From: Tritrichomonas musculus
Taxonomy: Eukaryota; Parabasalia; Tritrichomonadida; Tritrichomonadidae
Direction: 5' to 3'
Assembly (NCBI GenBank): GCA_039105265.1
Contig: JAPFFF010000041.1
Coordinates: 930,001-994,000 of the forward strand
Length of the DNA stretch: 64,000 nucleotides
Positions 10,431-19,176 of the stretch are shown here, one piece after another. The position numbers were made by a program, and so were the translations under genes. Position 1 is the stretch's first letter. Every line of letters begins with the position of its first letter. A model generated the notes under the pieces. That model ran no database searches and was not told the DNA's origin. It saw only the letters and a program-made list of their open reading frames with translations.

Positions 10431-11125
10431 TTGAATAAAATTAGAAAGATTCAAAAAAATGTATTATTTGTATTCTCATCTGTTAAATCAGCAACAAAAA
10501 CTGAAGTGTTTTCATTGACAGGGGATTTAACAAAATCTACAATATTCAGTGACTCTGGCAAATTCATTAATTCTGCAAAATTCAGTTCATCAAATAAATT
10601 TTCGAAAACTAAAGAATTCAGCAAAACTGAAGTTTTTAGTGAGAGAAAACCAAATTTACTAGAACAGATAATTTTAGTATTTCTAATGTTTTTACACATT
10701 AAAATAATCTTTGGATATTATTCACACCCATTCATTTACACCGTCATTATCTTTTTCTCCATCAAATCAATTCAGTTCATCAGAATATTTTAGTTTCTCC
10801 CAAAAATTTAGCCAATCAAATAGTTTTAATTCATCTATATTCAATTTTCTAGATCTGACTGGTTTTCACCTTCCAAACAATTTGAAGATATTAATTTGAT
10901 TGTTACTACCCAAAAGCCGAAAAACAAGGCTCCTCTCATTGGTGGTGTGGCTGGGGCAGCAGCTCTAATTAGAGCTGCTTTGTCAAAAAGAGAAGGAAAA
11001 TTGAAACTAGCGATATCAATATGCTAGAAACGCAGGATTCAATGATAACAATGGACGATGATCTTCAAAAAATGATGGACAATGATGATCCATTTGCCAT
11101 AGATTTGCAAACAATGAATAAATAA
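10431..11125 (+). pseudogene. Relic 3' end of a trichomonad FSPS-type surface protein
   Basis: Pieces in three frames share the composition of the C-terminal part of trichomonad surface proteins. The first has FSxSxKF-type repeats (KFINSAKFSSSNKFSK) in about 10431-10680. The second, about 10711-10855, has SLSFSPSNQFSSSEYF. A third frame carries FSPSKQFEDINL, then a lysine-rich stretch and the short hydrophobic segment APLIGGVAGAAALI. The last 34 codons (11021-11125) encode an acidic tail with DDPFAIDL. I infer a once membrane-anchored protein: serine/phenylalanine repeat stalk, one membrane span, short acidic cytoplasmic tail. The frame changes show that it is dead. Confidence 0.6.
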
Positions 11126-11659
11126 TTATTTATATAAAGTATATTTGACAGTCATATGCATCTTTTTGCATTTAAGCTGATAAATTCTTTTAATTAATTA
11201 AAAATTCACTGTCTGAGTTCTTTTTAAAATATTTTTTTTGAATTGGGAGAGTGATAAATAATTAGATTTGTTTGAAAAAGCTTTCATATAAGAATGTTTT
11301 AGATTTTATCATTGAAAGTTAATATTTATGTTGGAAAAATGATAAATAATTCTAGTAAGGTAAATAAAAATGTTAAAATATATATTAATGCTAAATCTAT
11401 TTGTTAAATAATTTCTTGTCTTTTTTTAACAACTAATAATATCAAATAATACTCAATTATTTAATTAAAATGGCATTTATCTGATTTTCATAAAGAATAT
11501 TTTCTTGCTATTATCGATAATACAGCAATTACAATAAGAAAGTATCAATAATAGTTTTTTTTTTTAAAAAAAAAAGGTAAATATTTTTTTTTGAACTTTT
11601 TAGATTTTTTCCCCTCAATTTTTTTCTTTGTATATTTGTTCACAAATAGTTGAACTTTT
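11126..11659. other. AT-rich spacer with a short repeat
   Basis: No gene seen. A repeat beginning TGAACTTTTTAGATTTTTTC lies at about 11592-11625; a second copy starts at 11651 and is interrupted by the MITE at 11662. Confidence 0.5.
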
Positions 11660-11661
11660 TA

Positions 11662-12051
11662 CAGTAAGGTTGTAAAATTCAAAAACGTCTCAAAAGAGGA
11701 AAATCTACTTTTTCATAGAAAACGATTAAAATGAATTTAAAATAAAAGTTAAAATAACGAATTTAATTCAAATTTGGATTTTCCTTTATAGCGTTGCGAA
11801 AATGGAAAATCCACTTTTTGAATGATGCTCATTTTTTCATATAGAGATAGGAAAACACTATTTGATGAATATAATGTCACAAACAGCTGTGTGATAAACT
11901 TAATCATGGAAATATTATTTCTTAAAACGGTAGGTTTAAACAAGATTTTCTCTCTATTTCTTTATTTCTTTCATTTTTATTAATGAAAATTTTTTTCTCA
12001 AAAAGTCGATTTTCCTATTTTGAAACGTTTTCCAATTTTGAAACCTTACTG
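11662..12051. mobile_element. Mariner-type MITE, 390 bp, TA target duplication
   Basis: The two ends are imperfect inverted repeats of about 50 bases. The left begins CAGTAAGGTTGTAAAATTCA, and the reverse complement of the right begins CAGTAAGGTTTCAAAATTGG; both continue to a shared GGAAAATC-x-ACTTTTT block. Each end is flanked by TA (11660-11661 and 12052-12053), the target site of Tc1/mariner transposases. A third, internal copy of the GGAAAATCCACTTTTT block lies near 11805, so the element may be a shuffled derivative. It contains no transposase, and the 64-codon minus-strand frame inside has no recognisable domain. It must have moved with a transposase supplied elsewhere in the genome. Confidence 0.8.
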
Positions 12052-12053
12052 TA

Positions 12054-12700
12054 GATTTTTTCCTCTCAATTTTGATTTTTTTAAAAAAGCTAAAAAGCAT
12101 GAAAATAAGTAAATAAAATACTAAAAGAAGAAACTATAAATATTTTAATATACATAAATATAATTTATTAAGATTTTTCTGTTGAGAAAAAAAAATCATG
12201 AAATAATAATTAGCATTTCTTTGGGTGAGAAAATTTAGATGCATTAAAATATGCAGTATTTCATCTAACATAAACTATGAGTATATGCATTGAATAAGAA
12301 AAGCAATTATTTGTGTTTAATGAGCAAAAAAATATATCGTTTTGCACCAATTTTGTGATAAAATACAATAATCAGGTTTATTAGCCAAGAGTGAAAGCGC
12401 ATTTGACGTATTTGTGTTCTTTTTGTGAGAATTGTGATCTCATATATCTCTTCAAAATTTGAAGCTAAATATTGGTTTCTTTTTCATCTTTTGCTCTCAA
12501 TTTTTTTTATTGGATCGGTAATACCAGCATTATGCTCTTAGAAGCAGGAAATAAGGGAAATTTAGACAACGATTTTAATAAAAATTGGAAATTGCAATTA
12601 GAAGTTTATTTTTCTTCTTCTTTATTGAACCTATAATGCCTGTAATGCTGTGAAATGGTGTTTATTGGTATAATAACCTCGAATACTTACTTCTTAAATA
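12054..12700. other. Spacer between two transposons
   Basis: It starts with the right half of the repeat interrupted by the MITE. No ORF or RNA is recognised. It ends at TA, the left flank of the inverted-repeat element. Confidence 0.45.
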
Positions 12701-14435
12701 CCCTGTATCAGCTTTAATTCGTACTTTTTTATTTTAAACGGTTTTGAAATTTTAGAAATGGTTTAAATCATTTAAAATGTAATAAATATATTTCAAAAAA
12801 TATATATTAGATATATTTAATTAAAAATATATATAATTCTTTTTTGTTTTATGAGATAAAAATATCTCAAAATTCTTATACATCCTAAGGTTAAATTGAA
12901 TTTATTTTGACCTTTGACCTTTTCGGTTATTCTAATCGTTTTCTTTCAATTTGTTTAAAAACAACTCACAATGTCCCTTGAACATTTTCTTAATATGGAA
13001 AAAGGCGATATTTTGTTTTCATAAGATGATGAAGAAAGAGATTTATTTTCTTTAGAATATGATCTTTGAACAATAGCAGAAAAAATTGAAAAATATTTAT
13101 TTCACAGATAATTCCGAATTTTTTCGAACAAATTTATTATTTTAATTCGCTTCTATTATTTTTTGAGAATAGTCTTTATTTAATATAGATTTCAAAGCCA
13201 TGGAAACAGATTACTGCAAAAGTTATTTCGATTTTTTAAGAAAAAATGTTTTTCACATAATTTTCTAGGATATAAAATGATACAAAAAACAAAGCAAAGA
13301 AGTTTTTCAAAACAACAATTCTACTTAATTTTCAATTATTGGCAATGAAAATTATCAAAAAAAAAAGACAATCAGATAAATGCGAGAATTCTGAAAACCT
13401 CGAAATTTTATTGTGAAATATTTCGATAGAAATAAAAGAATTAAAACGAATTAGTAAAGTTAAAAAATTACTATCTTCGAAATAAAGATTTTGTTATTTT
13501 CTAATTTTTTATTTGATGTTTTTTTTTTTTTTTTTTTCTCCCCCTCTCAATTTCAATTGATAATTTTATAGAATAATAATGTTTATTCGAGAATATAGCA
13601 GAACTTTTAAAAGTTCTTTATATTTTTAATTCAATGATTTAAAAACAAGACATTCAATTTTTAAAAATAGAATTCAATTTTTTAAATTAGAATATCTTGA
13701 ATATACAAGAAAATCTTTTATCAATACTCAAACTTGCTAAAAAATATAGGACATTTTTGATTATGTACTTCTAATATTAATTATGAAAACCAACTATACT
13801 AGATATTTTCCAATATTTATTTTTTTTTATAGAATATCTACTTTATCTTATATTTCATGAATAATACAACATCCTGAATGAACAGTTTGCTTTTTTAAAA
13901 ATGGAAAAACATATATTTATTGAAAGTTTTCACTGAATTTATCCGTTTAAATTGAAAATTTTCAATTTAAACGTATGAAAAAAACGAGGAAAAGGAAAAG
14001 TCTGTGAAGTGATTTTGTCCACATCAAGATATAGACAAAAATTAAAAGAACACAAGAAAACATTGATTTTGAACCAGTTTTTAGCGCTCAAAATGATTTA
14101 ACTAAATAGGAAAAGTTAATTAAATATAATTGTCGAAAATTTTTTTTGTTATTTTTTGCCTTCTAGATAGCCACAACTATTGATATAGGTTTAAAATTTG
14201 GTAAAACATTGCTTTTTTAAAGTAGAAGTTCTTTTTTTCTTAATATTTAAATTTTTTTAATAATTGTATTTTATAAAGCTATTTTTATTTCTTGTATTTA
14301 ATAAATATTATATATTTTATTCCTATTTTTTTCTTTTTTTCTTTTTTCATTTAACTATGTAAATAGATAAAAGCATTTTTTTGAAAAAATTGAATTGACC
14401 TTTTAAAAAAATTACGAATTAAAGCTGATACAGGG
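12701..14435. mobile_element. 1.7-kb terminal-inverted-repeat DNA transposon, decayed
   Basis: The left end reads CCCTGTATCAGCTTTAATTC and the right end is its exact reverse complement over about 23 bases, with weaker similarity beyond. TA flanks both sides (12699-12700 and 14436-14437), consistent with a TA-targeting family such as Tc1/mariner. The interior is very AT-rich, with only short frames (one starts MSLEHFLNMEKGDILFS near 12971) and no transposase motif that I recognise. It is either a non-autonomous derivative or a badly eroded autonomous copy. A perfect 30-bp palindrome lies inside at 13944-13973. Confidence 0.7.
13944..13973. repeat. Perfect 30-bp palindrome
   Basis: The stretch beginning CGTTTAAATTGAAAA equals its own reverse complement over 30 bases with no central spacer. 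It lies inside the inverted-repeat element, past its midpoint, so it is not the terminal repeat. It could be a sub-terminal binding site or a hairpin; function unknown. Confidence 0.8.
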
Positions 14436-14472
14436 TAGTAAAATTATAAAGATATTGTGACAAATAAGCATT

Positions 14473-14508
14473 CAAAAAAATTGAGAGTAAAAAATCCAAA
14501 AAGTTCAA
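14473..14508 (-). repeat. Third copy of the MITE-target repeat
   Basis: Read on the minus strand this is TTTGAACTTTTTGGATTTTT followed by TACTCTCAATTTTTTTG. It matches the copies at 11592-11625 and 11651-11661/12052-12075, but in inverse orientation. It lies 37 bases outside the right end of the 1.7-kb element. Confidence 0.6.
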
Positions 14509-14668
14509 AAATAAAGATTTACCAAAAAAAAAATTATCTTTTTAAAATACTATTTTTAATTATCATTTTTGCACAAGTTGAATAGTTGAATAGTTGATCT
14601 TGGGGCAGTTTCAACATTCTATTTGAGGTCAACGTATCATTTTTTATTATTATTTCTGATTTGCTCTT

Positions 14669-14980
14669 TTATGCAGATTTTTGCTTTTTTATTTGTGGAG
14701 ATGTTGAAGGAGAACTAGATTTTTGGGAACGCTTTTCTTGTTTCCTTTGTTGTTCACGCTGTCTTGCTTGATAAGGTTTGTCAGGGGATGAAGAATCGAG
14801 TCCCTCCAATCCAATATCTTTCAGCGTAACTGTTAATTTTATTTGATACTTTACTCTGTTATGGACTGGTTTACAAGGCACATCAGCAGCTTTGTGCATA
14901 GGAGTGTAAAAAATACTTGGATCATAATGACTAACAAAAGGTTTTTTTGCTCTAGATGCATTATTAGGAGAGGTGGTCAT
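14669..14980 (-). CDS. Small lysine/serine-rich protein, unknown
   Basis: A 103-residue protein beginning MTTSPNNASRAKKPFVSHYD. The first 60 residues look folded (SIFYTPMHKAADVPCKP, then KYQIKLTVTLKDIGLEGLD). The last 40 are a charged, Q/K/R/S-rich tail ending IKKQKSA, likely disordered and possibly a nuclear-localisation-type segment. The gene stands out from its surroundings by higher GC and a full open frame, which supports a real host gene. I do not recognise the family. The ATG lies close to a run of A on the minus strand. Confidence 0.6.
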   Translation of the reverse strand: MTTSPNNASRAKKPFVSHYDPSIFYTPMHKAADVPCKPVHNRVKYQIKLTVTLKDIGLEGLDSSSPDKPYQARQREQQRKQEKRSQKSSSPSTSPQIKKQKSA

Positions 14981-14997
14981 TTTTGCTTTTTTAAAAG

Positions 14998-15900
14998 GCT
15001 TCTTGATGATATAAAATCTTTGGAGATTTAATCGTTTTTTTTTTTGTTAATGCTCATAGAATTTTTTGATAAACCAAAATTTTTGAAATTATATATACAA
15101 TTTAATTTACTTTTTTTAGGATAATTTAGTGTTAATAATAATAGTAAAAATAATAATTAAATATAAATATAATAAATAATGAGTAAAAAATAATTATTAA
15201 TTGTTTTAATTTAATTCATCTATCATAATCCTAATTTTTTTTTAAATTTTACTCTCTCTCAGATTTAACTTTCTTTTCAAATATTTAAATTGAACATTTC
15301 ACTCAACGTTTACATATGGCGCCATAATTTTTTGACTTTTTTCTATATTTTCTTGATTAAAATCAACTAATTATTAGCATGATAATATCAAGAAACAAAT
15401 GAACCTCGAAATCATATTTATAATATCTGAAATTCTTTCATAGCTTGATTAATTTTCTATTCGATTATTTTAGTCCAATCAAAAAATTCTCTAAAAAAAA
15501 GCTTAATCTCTCTATTTTATATATTTTTATTGAGAACTTTTGATATCTCAAATAAATCTCAAAAAAAAGAATAGTTATATATACTGTTCAATTTTTTTTT
15601 AATGAAATATTCTAACTGTAAATCCTGAATCAAGATCCTATTTCTTGTTTTAAGTTAAATATTGTATATATGAGTTTCAAAATTAAAAAAAATGTTTCAA
15701 TTGAAAAGTAAAAAAAAAAAAGGTAGCTTCAATGACTACCAACCTAGTTTTCTTTTAAGTCGGAAAGCATATTTATTTTTTTTCTTTCTGAAGAATTAAA
15801 AAAAAAAAAAGATCATTTTAATCATCATCCAAAACGTAATGAATAATAAATCACAGTTTTATTTTTTTTTTTAAAAAAAAAAATTAAGTGCAATAATGAA
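14998..15900. other. Spacer downstream of the second kinase
   Basis: About 900 bases of AT-rich DNA with many homopolymer runs; no gene, RNA or repeat family recognised. Confidence 0.5.
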
Positions 15901-18171
15901 TTAGCAACCACTACAATTACAAACGAAGCCAAAATCTTCCGATTTGTATTTAACGTCATGCTCCTTGTGGCAGTGTCTAGCGCATGCTTCGCAAACGTCC
16001 TTATTGCATCTATCACAGTGGAATACCTTGTACCTAATTGGCTCTTTGAACACCAACTCTTCACTTTTCATAGAGTGACACTTTTTAGCGGCTTTTTCAA
16101 AGCAATCGGCAGCCTTTTCATCCTCTTCGTCTTCCAAGTAAATCCTTCCCAATTCAAGCAAAGCGAGCAAAGAACCTTTCTCAGCTCCTTTTTCCAGCAC
16201 TTCGATTGATTTGGTAATTTGGCCTTGACGTTGAAGTAATTGACCTTTAATCGCAAAAGCATCAGGAATATTTCCAGCCATGAAGCACTTTTCGAGGCAT
16301 TCGGACGCGGTCTTCATGTCCGTTGCATGGTCGTCGTCATGTACGTCTTCGAGGAGGAAATAGTAGAGCATTGCCTTTTGGTGACCGTTAGCGGATGCTA
16401 TTTTGAAAAAGTTCAAAGCGCTATCGGTGTCCTTCTCAATATTGAGGCCGTTGAAAAGATGCATTGCGTAGTCAAACTGCGCGTCAACACAGCCAAACTC
16501 AGCGGCCCTCTTCAAAAGGAACATTCCATTCTCAACGTCCTTGTTTATGCCACGGCCAAATTCCAATTGAATTCCCCACTTGTGCATCATTTCGGGTATG
16601 CCCAAATTGGACCCAATTTCGAGGTACTTGTTGGCCTCCCGCTCGTTTTTACGAAGCACTTTTCCTTCCAAACAAAGGGTCGCGTATTTCACAATCGCAT
16701 CGGCATTGCCAGCATCAGCAGCCTTCTTGTAAAAAAAGGCCATCTCGCCAGGCTTGGCTGTAACTTGCTTGTTGTACATCATCTCAGCAAGAAGATACGA
16801 CGCCTCGTAATTCCCGTGGGCAATTGGATGGATGGTCAGGTATGTTTTCGCTTCCTCAAACTTGCCGAGTTTGACGAGGCACTTTGAAAAGCCGTATTCG
16901 CCTTCTACGTAGAGATATTTCATGTTTCGGTCTGGTATGTTGGCAACACTCAAAAAGTGGATTTTCGCTTCTTCATAATCTGGGGGACCAAAAGTGCCCT
17001 GAAAAAGTGCATTGGCTAAATTAAGTTGAGTTTGATAATTGCCTCCTCGGGCTTCTATTCGCAGCTTTTCTAGCTCAGGATTGACAGTGATTGGTTGATC
17101 TGACGGTTGTGGTGAATTTTTGGCCTCATCGGATGTTAATGAGATTGGAGATTTGTTATTTGGCTCGGATAATGGACCTAGCTTTGGAGATGTAGGAAGA
17201 ATTGGCTCATCAAGTTTGCAGACTGGTGATGTTCTTGCTTCATTTGCCTGTCGAACCGGTCTCTTAGGCTTGATTATATTCTTATATTCATTGAATCTTT
17301 TCTTGTCGATTTGTGGGGTCAAAAATTTATCGGATTCCAGCATATCACATATATCGCTGAAGGGTGGCCTTTTTTCTGGATTATTATCCCAACAATCTGT
17401 TATAAGATTTTTCCATTCCTCGGGAATATAATCAGGAATATTCGGGCGTCTGCCTGCTAAAACTGCTGCTGTAATTTGGGATTGACGTAGGCCATCAAAT
17501 GGTTGAAGTCCAGTAATAAGTTTGTAAATAGTGACTCCATATGCGTAAATGTCTATATATTTCGTATTAGATGCATTTGCAGTATCTTCAAAAAATTCAG
17601 GTGACATGTATGGAACCGTAGACCCTTGTATTGTTAGATAAATTGACATGTTTGGGTTGTACTCTTTTGATAAATCAAAATCAGTAACAAAAGGTTGAAA
17701 CTTTGAATTTACAAGTATATTTAATGGCTTGAGATCTCTATGGAGAACATTAGAACTGTGTAAGAATTCTAAAGCTGCGGCCACTCCATAAGCAATAATT
17801 AATTTTTGCGTAAGATCTAAAATTTTGTCATTTTCTTTGTTATTTTCTTCAATAACTCTTTCTAAAGACCCATTTTCCATGAGCTCAAGATAAATATATC
17901 CGAATTTCTTTTCGTAATATCCAATAAATGGAACAATTGCTGGATGATTGTATTTTGCAAGTATTTTCACCTCTCTATCGAAATGCTTCCGAACAATTGT
18001 TACTGTAAGTTTTTGTTGGGTTTGCTTTTTGACACATTTCCGATTGGTATTTTTTTGAATGCAAAAATGAATTACTCCACATGATCCATCTCTATTTTTT
18101 TCTTTTCTTTCAGGATCTGCTTCAAAATCGCTTGGATCAACTATCCATTTGGATGAATCAAATGGTTCCAT
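15901..18171 (-). CDS. TKL-type kinase-Sel1 protein with UBR-box-like tail
   Basis: A 756-residue protein. The kinase domain is at about 25-285: GSCGVIHF loop, CVKK as the likely ATP-binding lysine, HRDLKPLNIL near 145, VTDFDLSKE near 163 (DFD in place of DFG), YMSPEFFED near 190, and a canonical YGVTIYKLITGLQPFDG. A proline/serine linker (about 305-365) leads into some nine Sel1/TPR-like repeats (about 370-700; for example VDAQFDYAMHLFNGLNIEKD). The last 45 residues form a Cys/His cluster (FHCDRCNKDVCEACARHCHK, then EHDV and CNCSGC) that resembles a UBR-type zinc finger, the N-degron-binding fold. That fold is an inference from spacing. The coding strand becomes clearly richer in GC across the Sel1 part. 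Likely a cytosolic signalling scaffold. Confidence 0.88.
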   Translation of the reverse strand: MEPFDSSKWIVDPSDFEADPERKEKNRDGSCGVIHFCIQKNTNRKCVKKQTQQKLTVTIVRKHFDREVKILAKYNHPAIVPFIGYYEKKFGYIYLELMENGSLERVIEENNKENDKILDLTQKLIIAYGVAAALEFLHSSNVLHRDLKPLNILVNSKFQPFVTDFDLSKEYNPNMSIYLTIQGSTVPYMSPEFFEDTANASNTKYIDIYAYGVTIYKLITGLQPFDGLRQSQITAAVLAGRRPNIPDYIPEEWKNLITDCWDNNPEKRPPFSDICDMLESDKFLTPQIDKKRFNEYKNIIKPKRPVRQANEARTSPVCKLDEPILPTSPKLGPLSEPNNKSPISLTSDEAKNSPQPSDQPITVNPELEKLRIEARGGNYQTQLNLANALFQGTFGPPDYEEAKIHFLSVANIPDRNMKYLYVEGEYGFSKCLVKLGKFEEAKTYLTIHPIAHGNYEASYLLAEMMYNKQVTAKPGEMAFFYKKAADAGNADAIVKYATLCLEGKVLRKNEREANKYLEIGSNLGIPEMMHKWGIQLEFGRGINKDVENGMFLLKRAAEFGCVDAQFDYAMHLFNGLNIEKDTDSALNFFKIASANGHQKAMLYYFLLEDVHDDDHATDMKTASECLEKCFMAGNIPDAFAIKGQLLQRQGQITKSIEVLEKGAEKGSLLALLELGRIYLEDEEDEKAADCFEKAAKKCHSMKSEELVFKEPIRYKVFHCDRCNKDVCEACARHCHKEHDVKYKSEDFGFVCNCSGC

Positions 18172-18189
18172 TATTTATATGATTTATTA

Positions 18190-18614
18190 GCTCATCACTA
18201 TTGATAAGACTCATGGAATATTTTCAAAAAATACTGAAATACTCAAACAATTGAATTGAATAGAATCAAACTTTTTCTGAATATTTTTTCAATGTCAGAA
18301 TTTATTTTTTTTAAATGATGGAGAGCATTTTCTTACTGTAGATCATTAATTAAAATTTCTTTTCCTTCAACTTTACGAATAATTGAGGATCAGGCCTTTT
18401 ATAGATGCGAAAAAAATGAATATTCCTTTGCAGAATGCTTTGCTTTGTTTTATTTAAAACTTACATTACAAACTATAGAAATCAAAGAAATATTTTAATA
18501 AACGAATTTATAATTCACTTGGGATTGTTGTAAGAGATTTCGAAATTTGAAGCATTATTTTATACAATATAGAATTATACAACATTGATTCTAAATTATC
18601 AATATATGCAACAA
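18190..18614. other. Divergent spacer between kinase and tRNA
   Basis: Probably holds the kinase promoter. No ORF of note. Confidence 0.4.
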
Positions 18615-18687
18615 GGTCTCATAGCTCAATAGGTAGAGCAGCGTGCTTATAACACGAAGACCTAGGGTTCGATTCCCTTTGGGACCA
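18615..18687 (+). tRNA. tRNA-Ile, anticodon UAU
   Basis: A 73-base cloverleaf with no intron. Acceptor stem GGTCTCA pairs with TGGGACC (one G-U pair). D stem GCTC/GAGC; anticodon loop CTTATAA with TAT at positions 34-36, reading AUA; T loop TTCGATT. The internal promoter boxes TAGCTCAATAGG (A box) and GGTTCGATTCC (B box) match the eukaryotic consensus. A T6 run at about 18690 is a plausible Pol III terminator. Position pairs 27-43 (G-A) and 49-65 (T-T) do not pair, but the other stem pairs do. CCA is not encoded, as expected in eukaryotes. Confidence 0.92.
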
Positions 18688-18699
18688 ATTTTTTGGCTT

Positions 18700-19176
18700 T
18701 TTATTTTTCAGATTTGAATTATACAAAACGTAACTATTAAATAATAATGTTAGATAATATTTGATTTTTTTTTTAATTATTTTTTAAAAAGATATCCACA
18801 ATAAACTTGAAAGTTTTTAAAGAATTGATAGAAATATTAATATCATTTATAGAATCAAAATGTAATTCATAGATATTGAATTTCTACTATTATATTTTAA
18901 TATAAAAACTGAATCAGATAATATGTAATAGAGTTTTCTAAGAAATATATGAAAGAAAGAAAAGATAATAATTATTAAGCATTCCCACTTGCAATTGCTT
19001 TGGAGGAACTATCAATTAAAAGTTCTTCTTTGGAGCAAAAAATCCTCTAAAAGTTCCTCCAAAAAGATGTCTGAAGGATATCCAAACAATAATAAAATAA
19101 TCACTTGAATCATAACTTTATAAGCATGCATAATTTTGCATGAATTTTTTTAACAAATAATACACTTATGCCTTTA
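18700..19176. other. Spacer with an inverted repeat
   Basis: Around 18999-19065 the phrase TTTGGAGGAACT is followed by its inverse AGTTCCTCCAAA, giving a possible stem with a roughly 40-base loop. It lies about 110 bases beyond the 3' end of the glycosyltransferase gene and could mark its transcript end. No gene seen. Confidence 0.35.

Noticed and set aside
10451-10699. Minus-strand 82-codon frame
   Set aside because: Antisense to the serine/phenylalanine repeats of the surface-protein relic; no domain.
11749-11943. 64-codon minus-strand frame in the MITE as a transposase
   Set aside because: It has no helix-turn-helix or DDE/D pattern and is far too short; the element is non-autonomous.
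16240-16887. Plus-strand 215-codon frame over the second kinase
   Set aside because: Antisense to the GC-richer Sel1 part, where stops are rarer by composition; no recognisable domain, and the minus-strand gene explains the region.
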